Assembly: GCA_963803085.1 (NCBI GenBank)
Contig: CAWDLE010000021.1
Coordinates: 62,001 to 126,000, forward strand
Direction of reading: 5' to 3'
Length of the DNA: 64,000 bases
DNA from: JACVRW01 sp963803085
Lineage (GTDB): Bacteria; Actinomycetota; Thermoleophilia; Solirubrobacterales; Thermoleophilaceae
Part shown: positions 8,806 through 17,295 of the stretch, piece after piece
Layout: each line of letters begins with the position of its first letter
How positions within the stretch are numbered: position 1 is the first letter of the stretch
Made by a program: the position numbers and the translations under genes
The notes under the pieces: generated by a model
Database searches by the model: none
The model's input: only the letters and a program-made list of their open reading frames with translations
What the model was told of the DNA's origin: nothing

Positions 8806-10811
8806 AAGTGCACTCCACGGAGCAGGTAGGCCATGGCCACCGCCTCCGTTGACATCTCCCCGTCGTCCTTCTTGTCACCGGCCGGCAGCGGCTTCTTCTC
8901 GTCCTTGCCCTTCTTCTTCGCGGCGGTCGAGTCCGGGAACAGGTTGTAGGCCTGGTTGAGGACGATGTCGACCGTCTTCGGTGAGATCGAGTAGAGGATC
9001 TCGCCGAACGTGCCGAGCCGCGACGCCATTCGCTTGGGCTTGTCGATCATCGCGTCGCACAGCATCAGCGCGGCCTCGTCCGGCGTGAGCGTCGGGAAGG
9101 CCTTGTAGATGTCCGTGGGCGCGATCATCGGAGTCCGCACGAGTGGCATGTAGACCGTCGTGAACTTCACGTTGTCGGCCACCACCTCCGGGGCCGTGCA
9201 GCGCGAGAACGCGTCGAGCGCGGACTTCGAGGCCACGTACGCCGAGAAGCGCGGCGTGTTCGTCTGCACCCCGATCGAGCTCACGTTGATGATGTGGCCC
9301 GACTTGCGCTCGCGCATCCCCGGCATGAACGCCAGGATCAGCTTCAGCGCGCCGAAGTAGTTCAGCTGCATCGTGCGCTCGAAGTCGTGGAAGCGGTCGT
9401 ATGAGCGCTCGACGGAACGGCGGATCGAGCGGCCCGCGTTGTTCACGAGCACATCGACGCCGCCGTGCTGCTCGAGGACCTCGGCGGCCAGGCGGTCGAT
9501 GTCCTCGAGGTCGGAGAGGTCCGCGGGGTGCACGTGCGCAGTGCCGCCGAGCTCCTCCACCTGCTTGGCGACCTCCTCGAGCTTCTCGCGCGTACGCGAG
9601 ACGAGCAGCACGATGCCGCCGGCCTCGCCGACCTTCAGCGCGGTCTCGAGGCCGATTCCGCTGGAGGCGCCGGTGATCAGCACGCGCTTGTCCTTCACCA
9701 CGCTCGCGAGCGAGCGGTCACGGAACAGGTCCGGGTCGAGGTTGCGCTCCCAGTAGTCCCACAGGCGCGGCGCGTAGGTCGACAGAGGCGGCACGGCGAT
9801 GCCGGTGCCGCTCAGGGCCCGCTGGGTGTCGCGGGCGTCGAACTTCGCCTGGAAGTCGCGGTTCTCCATCGCGGCCGGCGGGACACCGATGTCGTGGTAG
9901 AGCTGGTTGCGGATCCGCTTGACCATGGGCAACGCATTGAGGCCCGCCCGCACCCCCTTCGGCACCGCGTTGGTCAGGTTCTGATCCACCCGCATCGCGA
10001 ACTGAGGCGCGTGAGCAGCCTTCGCGAACGCGTTGAGCGTCTCACCCACGGTCATCGGCTCCGGGTTCACCAGGTGGAACGTGTCGCTGGGCAGGTCTCC
10101 GTCCGGCAGGTGGGAGATGTGGTCCATCGCGCGCGCTACGAAGTCCACCGGCACGATGTTGGTCTGCCCGCCCTCGGGACCCGCTAGCGGGAACCACTCC
10201 GGCAGCGCGTTGCGCAGCTTCTGGAGCAGCTTGAAGAAGTAGTACGGACCGTCGATCTTGTCCATCTCGCCGGTCTCTGAGTGGCCGACCACGATGCCGG
10301 GCCGGAACACGAGCGTCTTGGTCTCGACGCCCTCGCGCACCAGGCGCTCCGACTCGTACTTGGTGCGGTGGTAGTGGTGGGGCAGCTTCTGGCCCTCGTC
10401 GAACATGTCCTCCTGGAAGATGCCCTCGTAGTCGCCGGCCACCGCGATCGAGCTGATGTGGTGGAAGCGGACAACGTCGTGCGCGTTCGCAAACTCGATC
10501 ACGTGCTGCGTGCCGTCGACGTTCGCGCGCTCCGATGCGTCCTCGTCGGCCTCGATGTCGTACACGGCCGCCAGGTGGAAGAGATGATCGATCGGCTGGT
10601 CGAAGTTCTCGACGCCGAGCCCGGGCTTCGAGAGGTCGCCCGCCACGGCCACGATCCTCCCCTCGGGAGCGCCGAGTCGCTGGGCTAGCGCGTCGAGCTT
10701 CCCGCGCGAGCCCTCGCGCACCAGCGCATAAATCGTGCCGTCGCGCTTCAGCAGCTCGGCCACCAGGTGCCTGCCGATGAAGCCGGTCGCGCCGGTTACG
10801 AAGTAGTTCAA
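8802..10811 (-). CDS. Two-domain SDR protein, fatty acyl-CoA reductase-like (AcrA1 type)
   Basis: 669 residues. The N-terminal half is an extended SDR (VTGATGFIGRHLVAELL; HHYHRTKYESE gives the Tyr-Lys pair), related to male-sterility/fatty acyl reductases. The C-terminal half from about residue 375 is a classical SDR (LITGASSGIG, NNAG, NVSSIG, YVASKSALDAF). This order and length match the mycobacterial AcrA1 (Rv3391) family, in which the classical-SDR half reduces fatty acyl-CoA to aldehyde (family knowledge). Both halves look catalytically complete. Expected substrates are long-chain acyl-CoA for wax or alkane-type lipids. Confidence 0.82.
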   Translation of the reverse strand: MNYFVTGATGFIGRHLVAELLKRDGTIYALVREGSRGKLDALAQRLGAPEGRIVAVAGDLSKPGLGVENFDQPIDHLFHLAAVYDIEADEDASERANVDGTQHVIEFANAHDVVRFHHISSIAVAGDYEGIFQEDMFDEGQKLPHHYHRTKYESERLVREGVETKTLVFRPGIVVGHSETGEMDKIDGPYYFFKLLQKLRNALPEWFPLAGPEGGQTNIVPVDFVARAMDHISHLPDGDLPSDTFHLVNPEPMTVGETLNAFAKAAHAPQFAMRVDQNLTNAVPKGVRAGLNALPMVKRIRNQLYHDIGVPPAAMENRDFQAKFDARDTQRALSGTGIAVPPLSTYAPRLWDYWERNLDPDLFRDRSLASVVKDKRVLITGASSGIGLETALKVGEAGGIVLLVSRTREKLEEVAKQVEELGGTAHVHPADLSDLEDIDRLAAEVLEQHGGVDVLVNNAGRSIRRSVERSYDRFHDFERTMQLNYFGALKLILAFMPGMRERKSGHIINVSSIGVQTNTPRFSAYVASKSALDAFSRCTAPEVVADNVKFTTVYMPLVRTPMIAPTDIYKAFPTLTPDEAALMLCDAMIDKPKRMASRLGTFGEILYSISPKTVDIVLNQAYNLFPDSTAAKKKGKDEKKPLPAGDKKDDGEMSTEAVAMAYLLRGVHF

Positions 10812-10848
10812 GAATCCTCCCTAGGCGTGTGCGCCCGCAGTCTAAGTC

Positions 10849-10938
10849 TTGGGCACGCAGCCGGCTCGGCCGGCTGCGCCGCCCCCGCATTTCGTTGGGC
10901 AAGCAGCCGGCTCGGCCGGCTGCGCCGCCCCCGCATTT
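10849..10938. repeat. Tandem 44-bp direct repeat, each copy containing an 8-bp hairpin
   Basis: Copies at 10849-10892 and 10895-10938 differ at one base (C/A) and are separated by two bases. Each carries GCAGCCGG-CTCGG-CCGGCTGC, a perfect 8-bp stem with a 5-nt loop, followed by a C-rich run and ATTT. They lie between the divergent reductase and the MerR-cyclase. No T-run follows on either strand, so simple terminators are unlikely. I found no third copy in the window. Confidence 0.85.
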
Positions 10939-11041
10939 GACGGCGGCCCCGGCGTGCGAAAGACTTCGCATAAGTCCTTGTAGAGACCGGTTGGCGGCCC
11001 GCCGTCACCGGCCTACGACGCGGGCCGTGCCCCGCACGCAG

Positions 11042-11069
11042 CGGCGGAGTGAACCCTTCCACTCCGCCG
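11042..11069. promoter_or_regulatory. 10-bp perfect inverted repeat before the MerR-cyclase gene
   Basis: CGGCGGAGTG and CACTCCGCCG are separated by 8 nt and end 20 nt before the ATG at 11090. It could be the operator of the MerR domain encoded directly downstream, or an mRNA hairpin upstream of the ribosome site. Confidence 0.55.
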
Positions 11070-11089
11070 TTGCTCTCTCGACCGCCACA

Positions 11090-12301
11090 ATGCGGGCCGT
11101 GGCAGAGAGCGTTTCCCTCAAGGAAGCCTCCGAGCGGGTGGGCGTCTCGCCCGAAACGCTGCGCCGATGGGCGCGCGACGGCGTGATCCCGGAGGTGGAT
11201 GGCAAGGCCAAGTGGACCACCGCCGCGGTGGCGCACGCGCGCATCGTTGCGCGGCTTCGGGAGCGGGGGCACAAGCTCGAGCAGATCAAGGAGGCGGGCA
11301 GGGAGGGCCGGCTCGCCTATGGGTACATCGAGGAGCTCTTCGGCGGGGACGAGCCCGAGCGCACGCTGAAGGAGGCGGCCGAGCTCACCGACCTCGAGCC
11401 CGCGCTGATCGAACGCTTCTGGGCCAGCTTGGGCCTGCCCACTCGCGGGCTCGAGCAGCTGAGCGACGAGGACATCCAGGCGCTCCACTACGTCTCCGCC
11501 GTGCTCGCTGCCGGCTTCCCGCTGGTGGCATTCCTCCAGCTCTGCCGGGTCTACGGGCAGGCGCTTGCGCAGATCGCCGAGGCCGAGGTGCGGCTCTTCC
11601 ACCTATACGTGCACGAGCCGCTGATCCGGGAGGGCGTGCCCGGGCTGCAGATGGCGGAGGAAATGGAGGACCTCGCGCGCGACCTGCTGCCGCTCGCGTC
11701 GCCGATGATGGACTACGTCCACGAGCGCTTCCTCCAGCACTTCGTCGAGCAGGACGTGGTGGGGCACATGGAGAGCGAGCTCGATGACGAGGACGTGGAC
11801 CTTGGGCGCGTGCGCGTGGCGATCGCCTTCGCCGACCTCGCCGGCTACACACGCTTCACCGAGGAGGAGGGAGAGGAGGAGGCGCTGTCGTCGGTCGAGC
11901 GCTTCGTCGAGGGCGTGACCAACACGCTGCCCGAGGACGCGCGCGTGGTCAAGACGATCGGCGACGAGGTGATGGTCGTGGGCCAGGACGTCCGCGCGCT
12001 TGTGGACTGGGCGGTCGGGTTCACGAGCCTGTTCGACGAGCGGCCCGAGCCGCGCATCGGGGTGCACTGGGGAACGACCCTCTACCGCGACGGCGACTAC
12101 TTCGGCCGCGACGTGAACCTCACCTCCCGCGTGGTGGCGCGGGCGCGAGGCGGCGAGGTGCTCGTGACCGACTCGGTCGTGGACGCCGTGCGCGACTCGC
12201 CGCACCTCAGCTTCGACGAGATCGGGCAGGTGAAGCTGAAGGGCTTCGCCGAGCCGCGGCAGCTGTGCCGAGCGGCGCTGCGCGAGCCTCCCGACGGATG
12301 A
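11090..12301 (+). CDS. MerR-type HTH fused to regulatory domain and class III adenylate cyclase
   Basis: 403 residues. Residues 5-65 are a MerR-like helix-turn-helix (LKEASERVGVSPETLRRWAR). Residues about 92-230 resemble the adenylate cyclase regulatory domain known from Rv1264, a pH-sensing cyclase (DLEPALIERFWASLGLP). Residues 240-390 are the cyclase homology domain, with metal-binding D249 (AFADLAGYT) and D292 (IGDEVM) and transition-state N343/R347 (DVNLTSR). It should make cAMP from ATP as a dimer, coupling a DNA-binding or sensing module to second-messenger output. The start is the ATG after GCCACA; GTG at 11099 is possible. It overlaps tilS by 4 bp. Confidence 0.85.
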   Translation: MRAVAESVSLKEASERVGVSPETLRRWARDGVIPEVDGKAKWTTAAVAHARIVARLRERGHKLEQIKEAGREGRLAYGYIEELFGGDEPERTLKEAAELTDLEPALIERFWASLGLPTRGLEQLSDEDIQALHYVSAVLAAGFPLVAFLQLCRVYGQALAQIAEAEVRLFHLYVHEPLIREGVPGLQMAEEMEDLARDLLPLASPMMDYVHERFLQHFVEQDVVGHMESELDDEDVDLGRVRVAIAFADLAGYTRFTEEEGEEEALSSVERFVEGVTNTLPEDARVVKTIGDEVMVVGQDVRALVDWAVGFTSLFDERPEPRIGVHWGTTLYRDGDYFGRDVNLTSRVVARARGGEVLVTDSVVDAVRDSPHLSFDEIGQVKLKGFAEPRQLCRAALREPPDG

Positions 12302-13566
12302 GCGAGTGGGCGCTTGAGGCGGCGCGCGAGAGCGGGCTGGTGCGCCAGGGCGAGTCGCTGCTGGTGATGGTGTCGGGTGGCGGGGACTCGGTGGCGCTGC
12401 TGGATGTCGCCCACCGCCTCGGTGCAGATATCTCAGCGCTCCATGTCAATTACGGGCTCCGCGACGGGGCCTCCGAGGACGAGGCCTTCGTAGAACGCCT
12501 CTGCGAGCAGCTCGGCGTGCCGCTCGCGGTCGAGCGTGTACAGCTGGGCAGCGGCGGCAACCTGCAGGAGCGGGCTCGCGATGCGCGTTACGCGCTGGCC
12601 GAGGCTCTTACGGCTGGGGACTACGCGGCTGCGCACACCGCCTCCGACCAGGCGGAGACGATCCTCTACCGCCTGGCCGTCTCGCCGGGGTCGCGGGCGC
12701 TGCACGGGATGTCGCCGCGCCGCGGGCGCCTGGTGCGGCCGCTGCTGGGCGTTACGCGCGAGGAGGTGCGTGAGTATCTGCGTGCGCGCGGGCTCGAGTG
12801 GCGCGAGGACCCTTCGAATGCCGATCGCCGCTTCGCCCGAGCCCGCGTGCGCCACGACGTGATCGAAGCGCTGCGCGAGCTGTCACCCGGCGCGGAGCGG
12901 ACGATCGCGGAGACGGCGAGGCAGCTCCGGGAGGAGGCGGAGGTGCTGGACGGCGTGGTTACCGAGGCGGTGAAGGACCTCGGTGGCGGGCCGGCCGTGC
13001 TGCTCGCTGCACTGCTCGAGTATCCGCCGGCCGTGCGCCGCCTTGTGCTTCGGAAGGTCGCCGGGCGGACCCTTTCGAGCCTCGAAGTCGAGGAGGTCCT
13101 CGCTCTCGGCGAGCGCGGCTCGAAGTCGCTCGACCTCGGCGGTGGCCTGCGCGCGGTATCCGAATACGGCACGCTCCGCTTCACCCGTAGCGTCGATGCG
13201 GCCACGCCCGACCCGGTGCCGCTCACGGTGCCCGGACGGGCGCGTTTCGGCGACTGGGAGGTCGAGGCGCGCCTTGGCGGCCTGGGCGACGTGACCGTGA
13301 GCAACCTCGCACCCGAGCTCACCGTCCGCGCCTGGCGCGACGGAGATCGCATGCGTCCCGCCGGTCTCGGAGGATCGAAGTCGCTCCAGGACCTGTTCAC
13401 CGACCGAAAGGTCCCGCGCGCACTGCGCCACACGCTTCCCGTCGTGGAATCGGACGGCTCGATCGTCTGGGTGGCGGGGGTGGCGGTGGACGAACGGTTC
13501 GCGGCGGCGGAGGGGGCGGAGGGGGCGGTGAGCCTGCGCGCGCGGTCCGCCGGGGGCAGGGCCTAG
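12298..13566 (+). CDS. tilS: tRNA(Ile)-lysidine synthase
   Basis: 422 residues. The N-terminal PP-loop is VSGGGDS at 25-31, followed by ALHVNYGLR, ERARDARYALAEAL and HTASDQAET, all hallmarks of TilS. The C-terminal part (RAWRDGDRMRP, KSLQDLFTDRKVPR) is the substrate-binding TilS_C region. The enzyme converts C34 of the CAU-anticodon tRNA-Ile to lysidine, an essential decoding step. ATGA overlap with the upstream cyclase gene implies coupled expression. The hpt and ftsH genes that often follow tilS are absent; upp lies here instead in opposite orientation. Confidence 0.95.
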   Translation: MSEWALEAARESGLVRQGESLLVMVSGGGDSVALLDVAHRLGADISALHVNYGLRDGASEDEAFVERLCEQLGVPLAVERVQLGSGGNLQERARDARYALAEALTAGDYAAAHTASDQAETILYRLAVSPGSRALHGMSPRRGRLVRPLLGVTREEVREYLRARGLEWREDPSNADRRFARARVRHDVIEALRELSPGAERTIAETARQLREEAEVLDGVVTEAVKDLGGGPAVLLAALLEYPPAVRRLVLRKVAGRTLSSLEVEEVLALGERGSKSLDLGGGLRAVSEYGTLRFTRSVDAATPDPVPLTVPGRARFGDWEVEARLGGLGDVTVSNLAPELTVRAWRDGDRMRPAGLGGSKSLQDLFTDRKVPRALRHTLPVVESDGSIVWVAGVAVDERFAAAEGAEGAVSLRARSAGGRA

Positions 13567-13577
13567 GCCCGCGGGCG

Positions 13578-14207
13578 CTACTCGGTTCCGAACACGCGGT
13601 CGCCGGCGTCGCCCAGGCCGGGGCGGATGTATGCGTTCTCGTCGAGCTCGCGGTCCACGGCGGCGGTCCAGATGTGGACGTCGGGGTGGGCCTTCTCCAC
13701 CGCCTCGACTCCCTCCGGGGCCACCACCAGGCACACGAGCCCGAGCCGGCGCGCGCCGGCCGCCTTCAGCTTGTCGAGGGCGTGAACCGCGCTTCCGCCG
13801 GTGGCGAGCATCGGGTCCACCACGAACACGTGGGCGTCCGCGAGGCCGGGCGGCAGGCGCTCGTAGTAGTCGATGGGCCGGTGCTCCTCCTCGTCGCGGT
13901 ACACGCCCACGTGGCCGACGCGGGCACCCGGGAGGAGCCGCAGAAAGCCGTCCACCATCCCGAGTCCCGCGCGCAGCACGGGCACGATCGTGATCTCGGT
14001 CGGGAGGCGGCTGCCGGTGGTGCGCTCGAGTGGCGTCTCGATCTCGACCTCGCTTACCGGTAGGCCGCGGGCGGCCTCCACCGCCAGGATTGCCGAGGCC
14101 TCGAAGAGGGCCTGGCGGAACTCGCCGTGGCCGGTGTTGCGGTCGCGCATTACGGCGAGCCGGTCTGCGAGAACTGGGTGGTCGACGACCTCGAGGCGCT
14201 GGGACAT
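13578..14207 (-). CDS. upp: Uracil phosphoribosyltransferase
   Basis: 209 residues, the normal family length. The PRPP-binding loop is VFVVDPMLATGGSA, the N-terminal RDRNTGHGEFRQAL and the mid-protein VPVLRAGLGMVDGFL are typical, and the C-terminal PGLGDAGDRVFGT binds uracil. It converts uracil plus PRPP to UMP. It is divergent from the nucleoside salvage operon, with 39 bp between the two starts, so both probably share a control region and together recycle uracil released by pyrimidine nucleoside phosphorolysis. Confidence 0.95.
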   Translation of the reverse strand: MSQRLEVVDHPVLADRLAVMRDRNTGHGEFRQALFEASAILAVEAARGLPVSEVEIETPLERTTGSRLPTEITIVPVLRAGLGMVDGFLRLLPGARVGHVGVYRDEEEHRPIDYYERLPPGLADAHVFVVDPMLATGGSAVHALDKLKAAGARRLGLVCLVVAPEGVEAVEKAHPDVHIWTAAVDRELDENAYIRPGLGDAGDRVFGTE

Positions 14208-14246
14208 GGACGCGACGATAACCTCGCGGGCCGCTTGTCCGCCTCC

Positions 14247-15167
14247 ATGCGCAACGTAGAGCTCAAGGCCCGCGACCCCGATCCGGCTCGCTCGCTCGAG
14301 CGTTCGCTCGCTCTCGGCGCGGAGGACCAGGGCGAGATCCGCCAGCGCGACACCTACTTCGCCGGCGCCAGCGGCCGCATCAAGCTGCGCGAGCAGGACC
14401 CCGGTGAGGACGAGCTGATCCAGTACTCGCGCGAGAACTCCACTGACGCGAGGACGAGCAGCTACAGGCGCGTGCCGACGGGCGAGGCCGATGCGCTACG
14501 CGCGGCGCTCGACGACGCCTACGGGACGCTCGTGACGGTTACGAAGCGCCGCCGCCTGCTGCTCTGGGAGGGCGTGCGCATCCATCTCGACGAGGTCGAG
14601 GGGCTCGGCAGCTATCTCGAGCTCGAGGCCGTGGCGGAGGCCGGGCCGGACTCCGACCTGAGTGCCGAGCGCGACAGGGTCGAGCGGCTTCGCGCGGAGC
14701 TCGGCATCGACGACGGCGATCTGATCGCGACGAGTTACTCCGACCTGCTCCTGAATCCTCCGGATGACGCGCGCGCCGCGGACGACCTGATGCGCGCCGC
14801 GGACGAGGTGATGCGGACGGCCTACGTGCCCTACTCGCACTTTCCTGTCGGCGCCGCGCTGCGGGCGCCGGACGGCAGCATCCATGTGGGCTCGAACGTC
14901 GAGAACGCAAGCTATCCGCAGGGCCAGTGCGCGGAGACATCGGCGATCGGAGCGCTGATCGCAGCCGGTCATACGCTGATCGCGGAGGTGGCGGTCACGG
15001 CTGAGCGGATGGACATCTGCCCGCCCTGCGGCGGCTGCCGGCAGCGGCTCGCCGAGTTCGCGAGCGCGGACACGCTTGTCCACCTCGGCCGTCCCGACGG
15101 GCCGCGCGAGACGACCACGGTCGGCGAGCTACTGCCGCTGGCCTTCGAGCTGGACCCGCCCGCATGA
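14247..15167 (+). CDS. CYTH domain (class IV cyclase/triphosphatase-like) fused to cytidine deaminase
   Basis: 306 residues in one uninterrupted frame. Residues 1-165 are a CYTH domain: RNVELKAR at the N-terminus (the NxExK variant of ExExK), RIKLREQ, YSRENSTDARTSSY, VTKRRRLLLWEGVRIHLDEVEGLGSYLELE. Such domains cyclise ATP or hydrolyse polyphosphates and thiamine triphosphate. Residues 178-306 are a tetrameric-type cytidine deaminase with zinc ligands C228, C261 and C264 and catalytic E230 (CAETSAI; CPPCGGCRQ), plus VPYSHFPVGAAL and SNVENASYPQ. The first gene of the salvage operon, with ATGA overlap into punA. An ATG start at 14247 fits the CYTH N-terminus; longer frames upstream are not protein-like. 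The fusion is unusual as far as I know. Confidence 0.88.
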   Translation: MRNVELKARDPDPARSLERSLALGAEDQGEIRQRDTYFAGASGRIKLREQDPGEDELIQYSRENSTDARTSSYRRVPTGEADALRAALDDAYGTLVTVTKRRRLLLWEGVRIHLDEVEGLGSYLELEAVAEAGPDSDLSAERDRVERLRAELGIDDGDLIATSYSDLLLNPPDDARAADDLMRAADEVMRTAYVPYSHFPVGAALRAPDGSIHVGSNVENASYPQGQCAETSAIGALIAAGHTLIAEVAVTAERMDICPPCGGCRQRLAEFASADTLVHLGRPDGPRETTTVGELLPLAFELDPPA

Positions 15168-15976
15168 GCCACGCGGAGGCCGCTGCGGTGATGAACGAGC
15201 GCTCGGGCCTGCGACCGCGCGTGGGCGTGGTGCTCGGCTCGGGGCTCGGGGCGGTGGCAGAGGCCGTGTCCGACCCGACCACGATCGACTACGGCGAGCT
15301 GCCCGGCTTCCCGGTTCCCAGCGTGGCCGGCCACGGCGGGCAGGCGGTGCTGGGCGAGATCGGCGACGTGCCGGTGGCGGTGCTCCAGGGCCGCGCGCAT
15401 CTCTACGAGGGAGGCGACCTCGACAAGCTCCGCACCCCGGTGAGGGCGCTGCGCGCCGCCGGTGCCGAGATCGTCGTGCTCACGAATGCCGCCGGCTCGC
15501 TGCGGGCGGAGGTGGGCCCCGGGAGCCTGATGCTGATCTCCGATCACATCAACCTGAGCGGCGTGAACGTGCTCGCCGGGCCGAACGACGAGGAGATCGG
15601 CCCGCGCTTCCCGAGCATGCACGACGCCTACGACCCGGAGCTGCGCGCCGGCCTGCGCGCGGCCGCGGAGGAGCTCGGGACGACGCTCGCCGAAGGCGTG
15701 TACCTCGCCGTCTCAGGACCGACGTTCGAGACTCCCGCCGAGATCCGGGCCTTCGTTGCGCTTGGCGCCGACGCCGTGGGGATGTCGACCGTGCACGAGA
15801 CCGCCGTCGCGCGCCACTGCGGCCTCCGCGTGGCGGCAATCTCTGCGATCTCGAATCTCGCCGAGGGGATGAGCGACGTGCCGCTCAGCCACGAGCAGAC
15901 CCTGCGCGATGCCAAGCGCGCCGCCGAGGACCTCGTGCCGCTGCTGGTGCGCTTCGTGGAGAGGCTCGGCCCGTGA
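15164..15976 (+). CDS. punA: Purine nucleoside phosphorylase (trimeric PNP)
   Basis: 270 residues, normal length. Signature elements are VVLGSGLG (phosphate), ELPGFPVPSVAGHGG, GRAHLYEG, LTNAAGSLR, SGPTFETPAEIR and GADAVGMSTVHE, with AISNLAEG near the C-terminus where the base-binding Asn sits. It converts inosine, guanosine and deoxy forms to free base and (deoxy)ribose-1-phosphate. It overlaps its upstream neighbour through ATGA and the downstream gene through GTGA, placing it in the middle of a tightly coupled salvage operon. Confidence 0.93.
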   Translation: MSHAEAAAVMNERSGLRPRVGVVLGSGLGAVAEAVSDPTTIDYGELPGFPVPSVAGHGGQAVLGEIGDVPVAVLQGRAHLYEGGDLDKLRTPVRALRAAGAEIVVLTNAAGSLRAEVGPGSLMLISDHINLSGVNVLAGPNDEEIGPRFPSMHDAYDPELRAGLRAAAEELGTTLAEGVYLAVSGPTFETPAEIRAFVALGADAVGMSTVHETAVARHCGLRVAAISAISNLAEGMSDVPLSHEQTLRDAKRAAEDLVPLLVRFVERLGP

Positions 15977-17295
15977 CATACGTTCCGGACCTGATCAGGA
16001 TCAAGCGCGATGGTGGTGAGCTGAGCGACGCACAGCTGCGCGAGCTGGTCCAGGGGATCACCGACGGCAACGTGAGCGACGCACAGGTGGGTGCGCTCGC
16101 GATGGCGATCGTGCTGCGCGGCATGACCCGGACCGAGCGCATCGCGCTGACCGGCGCGATGCGGGACTCCGGCGACGTGCTCGACTGGTCCGACGCCGGC
16201 CTGCCCGGACCGGCGCTCGACAAGCACTCGACCGGCGGAGTCGGCGACAAGGTGAGCCTCCTGCTGGCGCCGATCGTGGCCGCGTGCGGCGGCGCGGTGC
16301 CGATGATCTCGGGGCGCGGCCTCGGCCACACCGGCGGCACGCTCGACAAGCTCGAGGCGATCCCGGGGTACGACACCACGCCGGACCCGGATGCCTTCCG
16401 CCGCGCCGTGGCCGGCGCCGGCGCCGCGATCGTCGGTCAGACGGCGCGCCTCGCACCCGCCGATCGGCGGCTGTACGCGATCCGCGACGCCACCGGCACC
16501 GTCGAGTCGATCCCGCTGATCGTGGCGTCGATTCTCTCCAAGAAGCTTGCCGCCGGGCTCGATGCGCTCGTGATGGACGTGAAGGTGGGCTCCGGGGCCT
16601 TCCTGCCCGACCGCGAGCAGGCCGAGGAGCTCGCGCGCACGATCGTGGAGGTGGCGAATGGGAACGGCCTCCCGACCTCGGCGGTGCTCACCGACATGGA
16701 CCGCGTGCTCGGCCGCAGCGCCGGCAACGCGGTGGAGGTGCGCGAGTCGATCGACCACCTCACCGGCGCCGCCAGCGACGAGCGCCTGCGCGAGGTCACC
16801 CTCGCCCTGAGCGCAGAGCTGCTCGCGCTCGGTGGCGTGGAGCCGGACCCGGCATCGGCACGCACGGCGGCCGAGACCGCGCTCGACAGCGGCGCCGCGG
16901 CGGAACGCTTCGCCGCGATGGTCCGCGAGCTGGGGGGCCCGGCTGACCTACTCGAGGCGCCGGAGCGCCATCTCACCGAGGCGCCGGTCACGCTCGCCGC
17001 CGAGGCGGCGGAGGCTGGGACCGTGACAGCGGTGGACGTGCGCGCCGTGGGTCTCGCCGTCGTGGCGCTGGGCGGAGGCCGCACCAGGGAAGACGATCCG
17101 GTGGACCACTCCGTGGGGCTCACCGAGGTTGCTGCGCCCGGCGAGGACGTGGCGTCCGGCGGGCGCCCGCTCGCGCTCGTGCACGCGAAGGACGAGGAGG
17201 CCGCGGGCCAGGCGGCCGACGCGCTGCGCGCCGCCTACACGCTGGGCGACTCCGCCCCGGACGCCAGCCCACCCGTCCTCGAGGTGCTGCGGTGA
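15973..17295 (+). CDS. deoA: Thymidine/pyrimidine-nucleoside phosphorylase
   Basis: 440 residues from GTG at 15973, which overlaps the punA stop (GTGA). The glycosyltransferase family 3 N-terminal helix bundle (IRIKRDGGELSDAQL) is followed by the signature DKHSTGGVGDKVSLLLAP, ISGRGLGHTGGTLDKLEAI, and MDVKVGSGAF. The C-terminal PYNP domain is present. It phosphorolyses thymidine and possibly uridine; Actinobacteria and Firmicutes enzymes can be of the broader Pdp type, which cannot be separated here. Long in-frame extension upstream is not coding. Confidence 0.92.
   Translation: MTYVPDLIRIKRDGGELSDAQLRELVQGITDGNVSDAQVGALAMAIVLRGMTRTERIALTGAMRDSGDVLDWSDAGLPGPALDKHSTGGVGDKVSLLLAPIVAACGGAVPMISGRGLGHTGGTLDKLEAIPGYDTTPDPDAFRRAVAGAGAAIVGQTARLAPADRRLYAIRDATGTVESIPLIVASILSKKLAAGLDALVMDVKVGSGAFLPDREQAEELARTIVEVANGNGLPTSAVLTDMDRVLGRSAGNAVEVRESIDHLTGAASDERLREVTLALSAELLALGGVEPDPASARTAAETALDSGAAAERFAAMVRELGGPADLLEAPERHLTEAPVTLAAEAAEAGTVTAVDVRAVGLAVVALGGGRTREDDPVDHSVGLTEVAAPGEDVASGGRPLALVHAKDEEAAGQAADALRAAYTLGDSAPDASPPVLEVLR

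Noticed and set aside
15076..15972. In-frame N-terminal extension of thymidine phosphorylase of about 300 residues
   Set aside because: The extension is Arg/Gly-rich and lies opposite in phase to punA; the GTG at 15973 overlapping the punA stop fits the family length.
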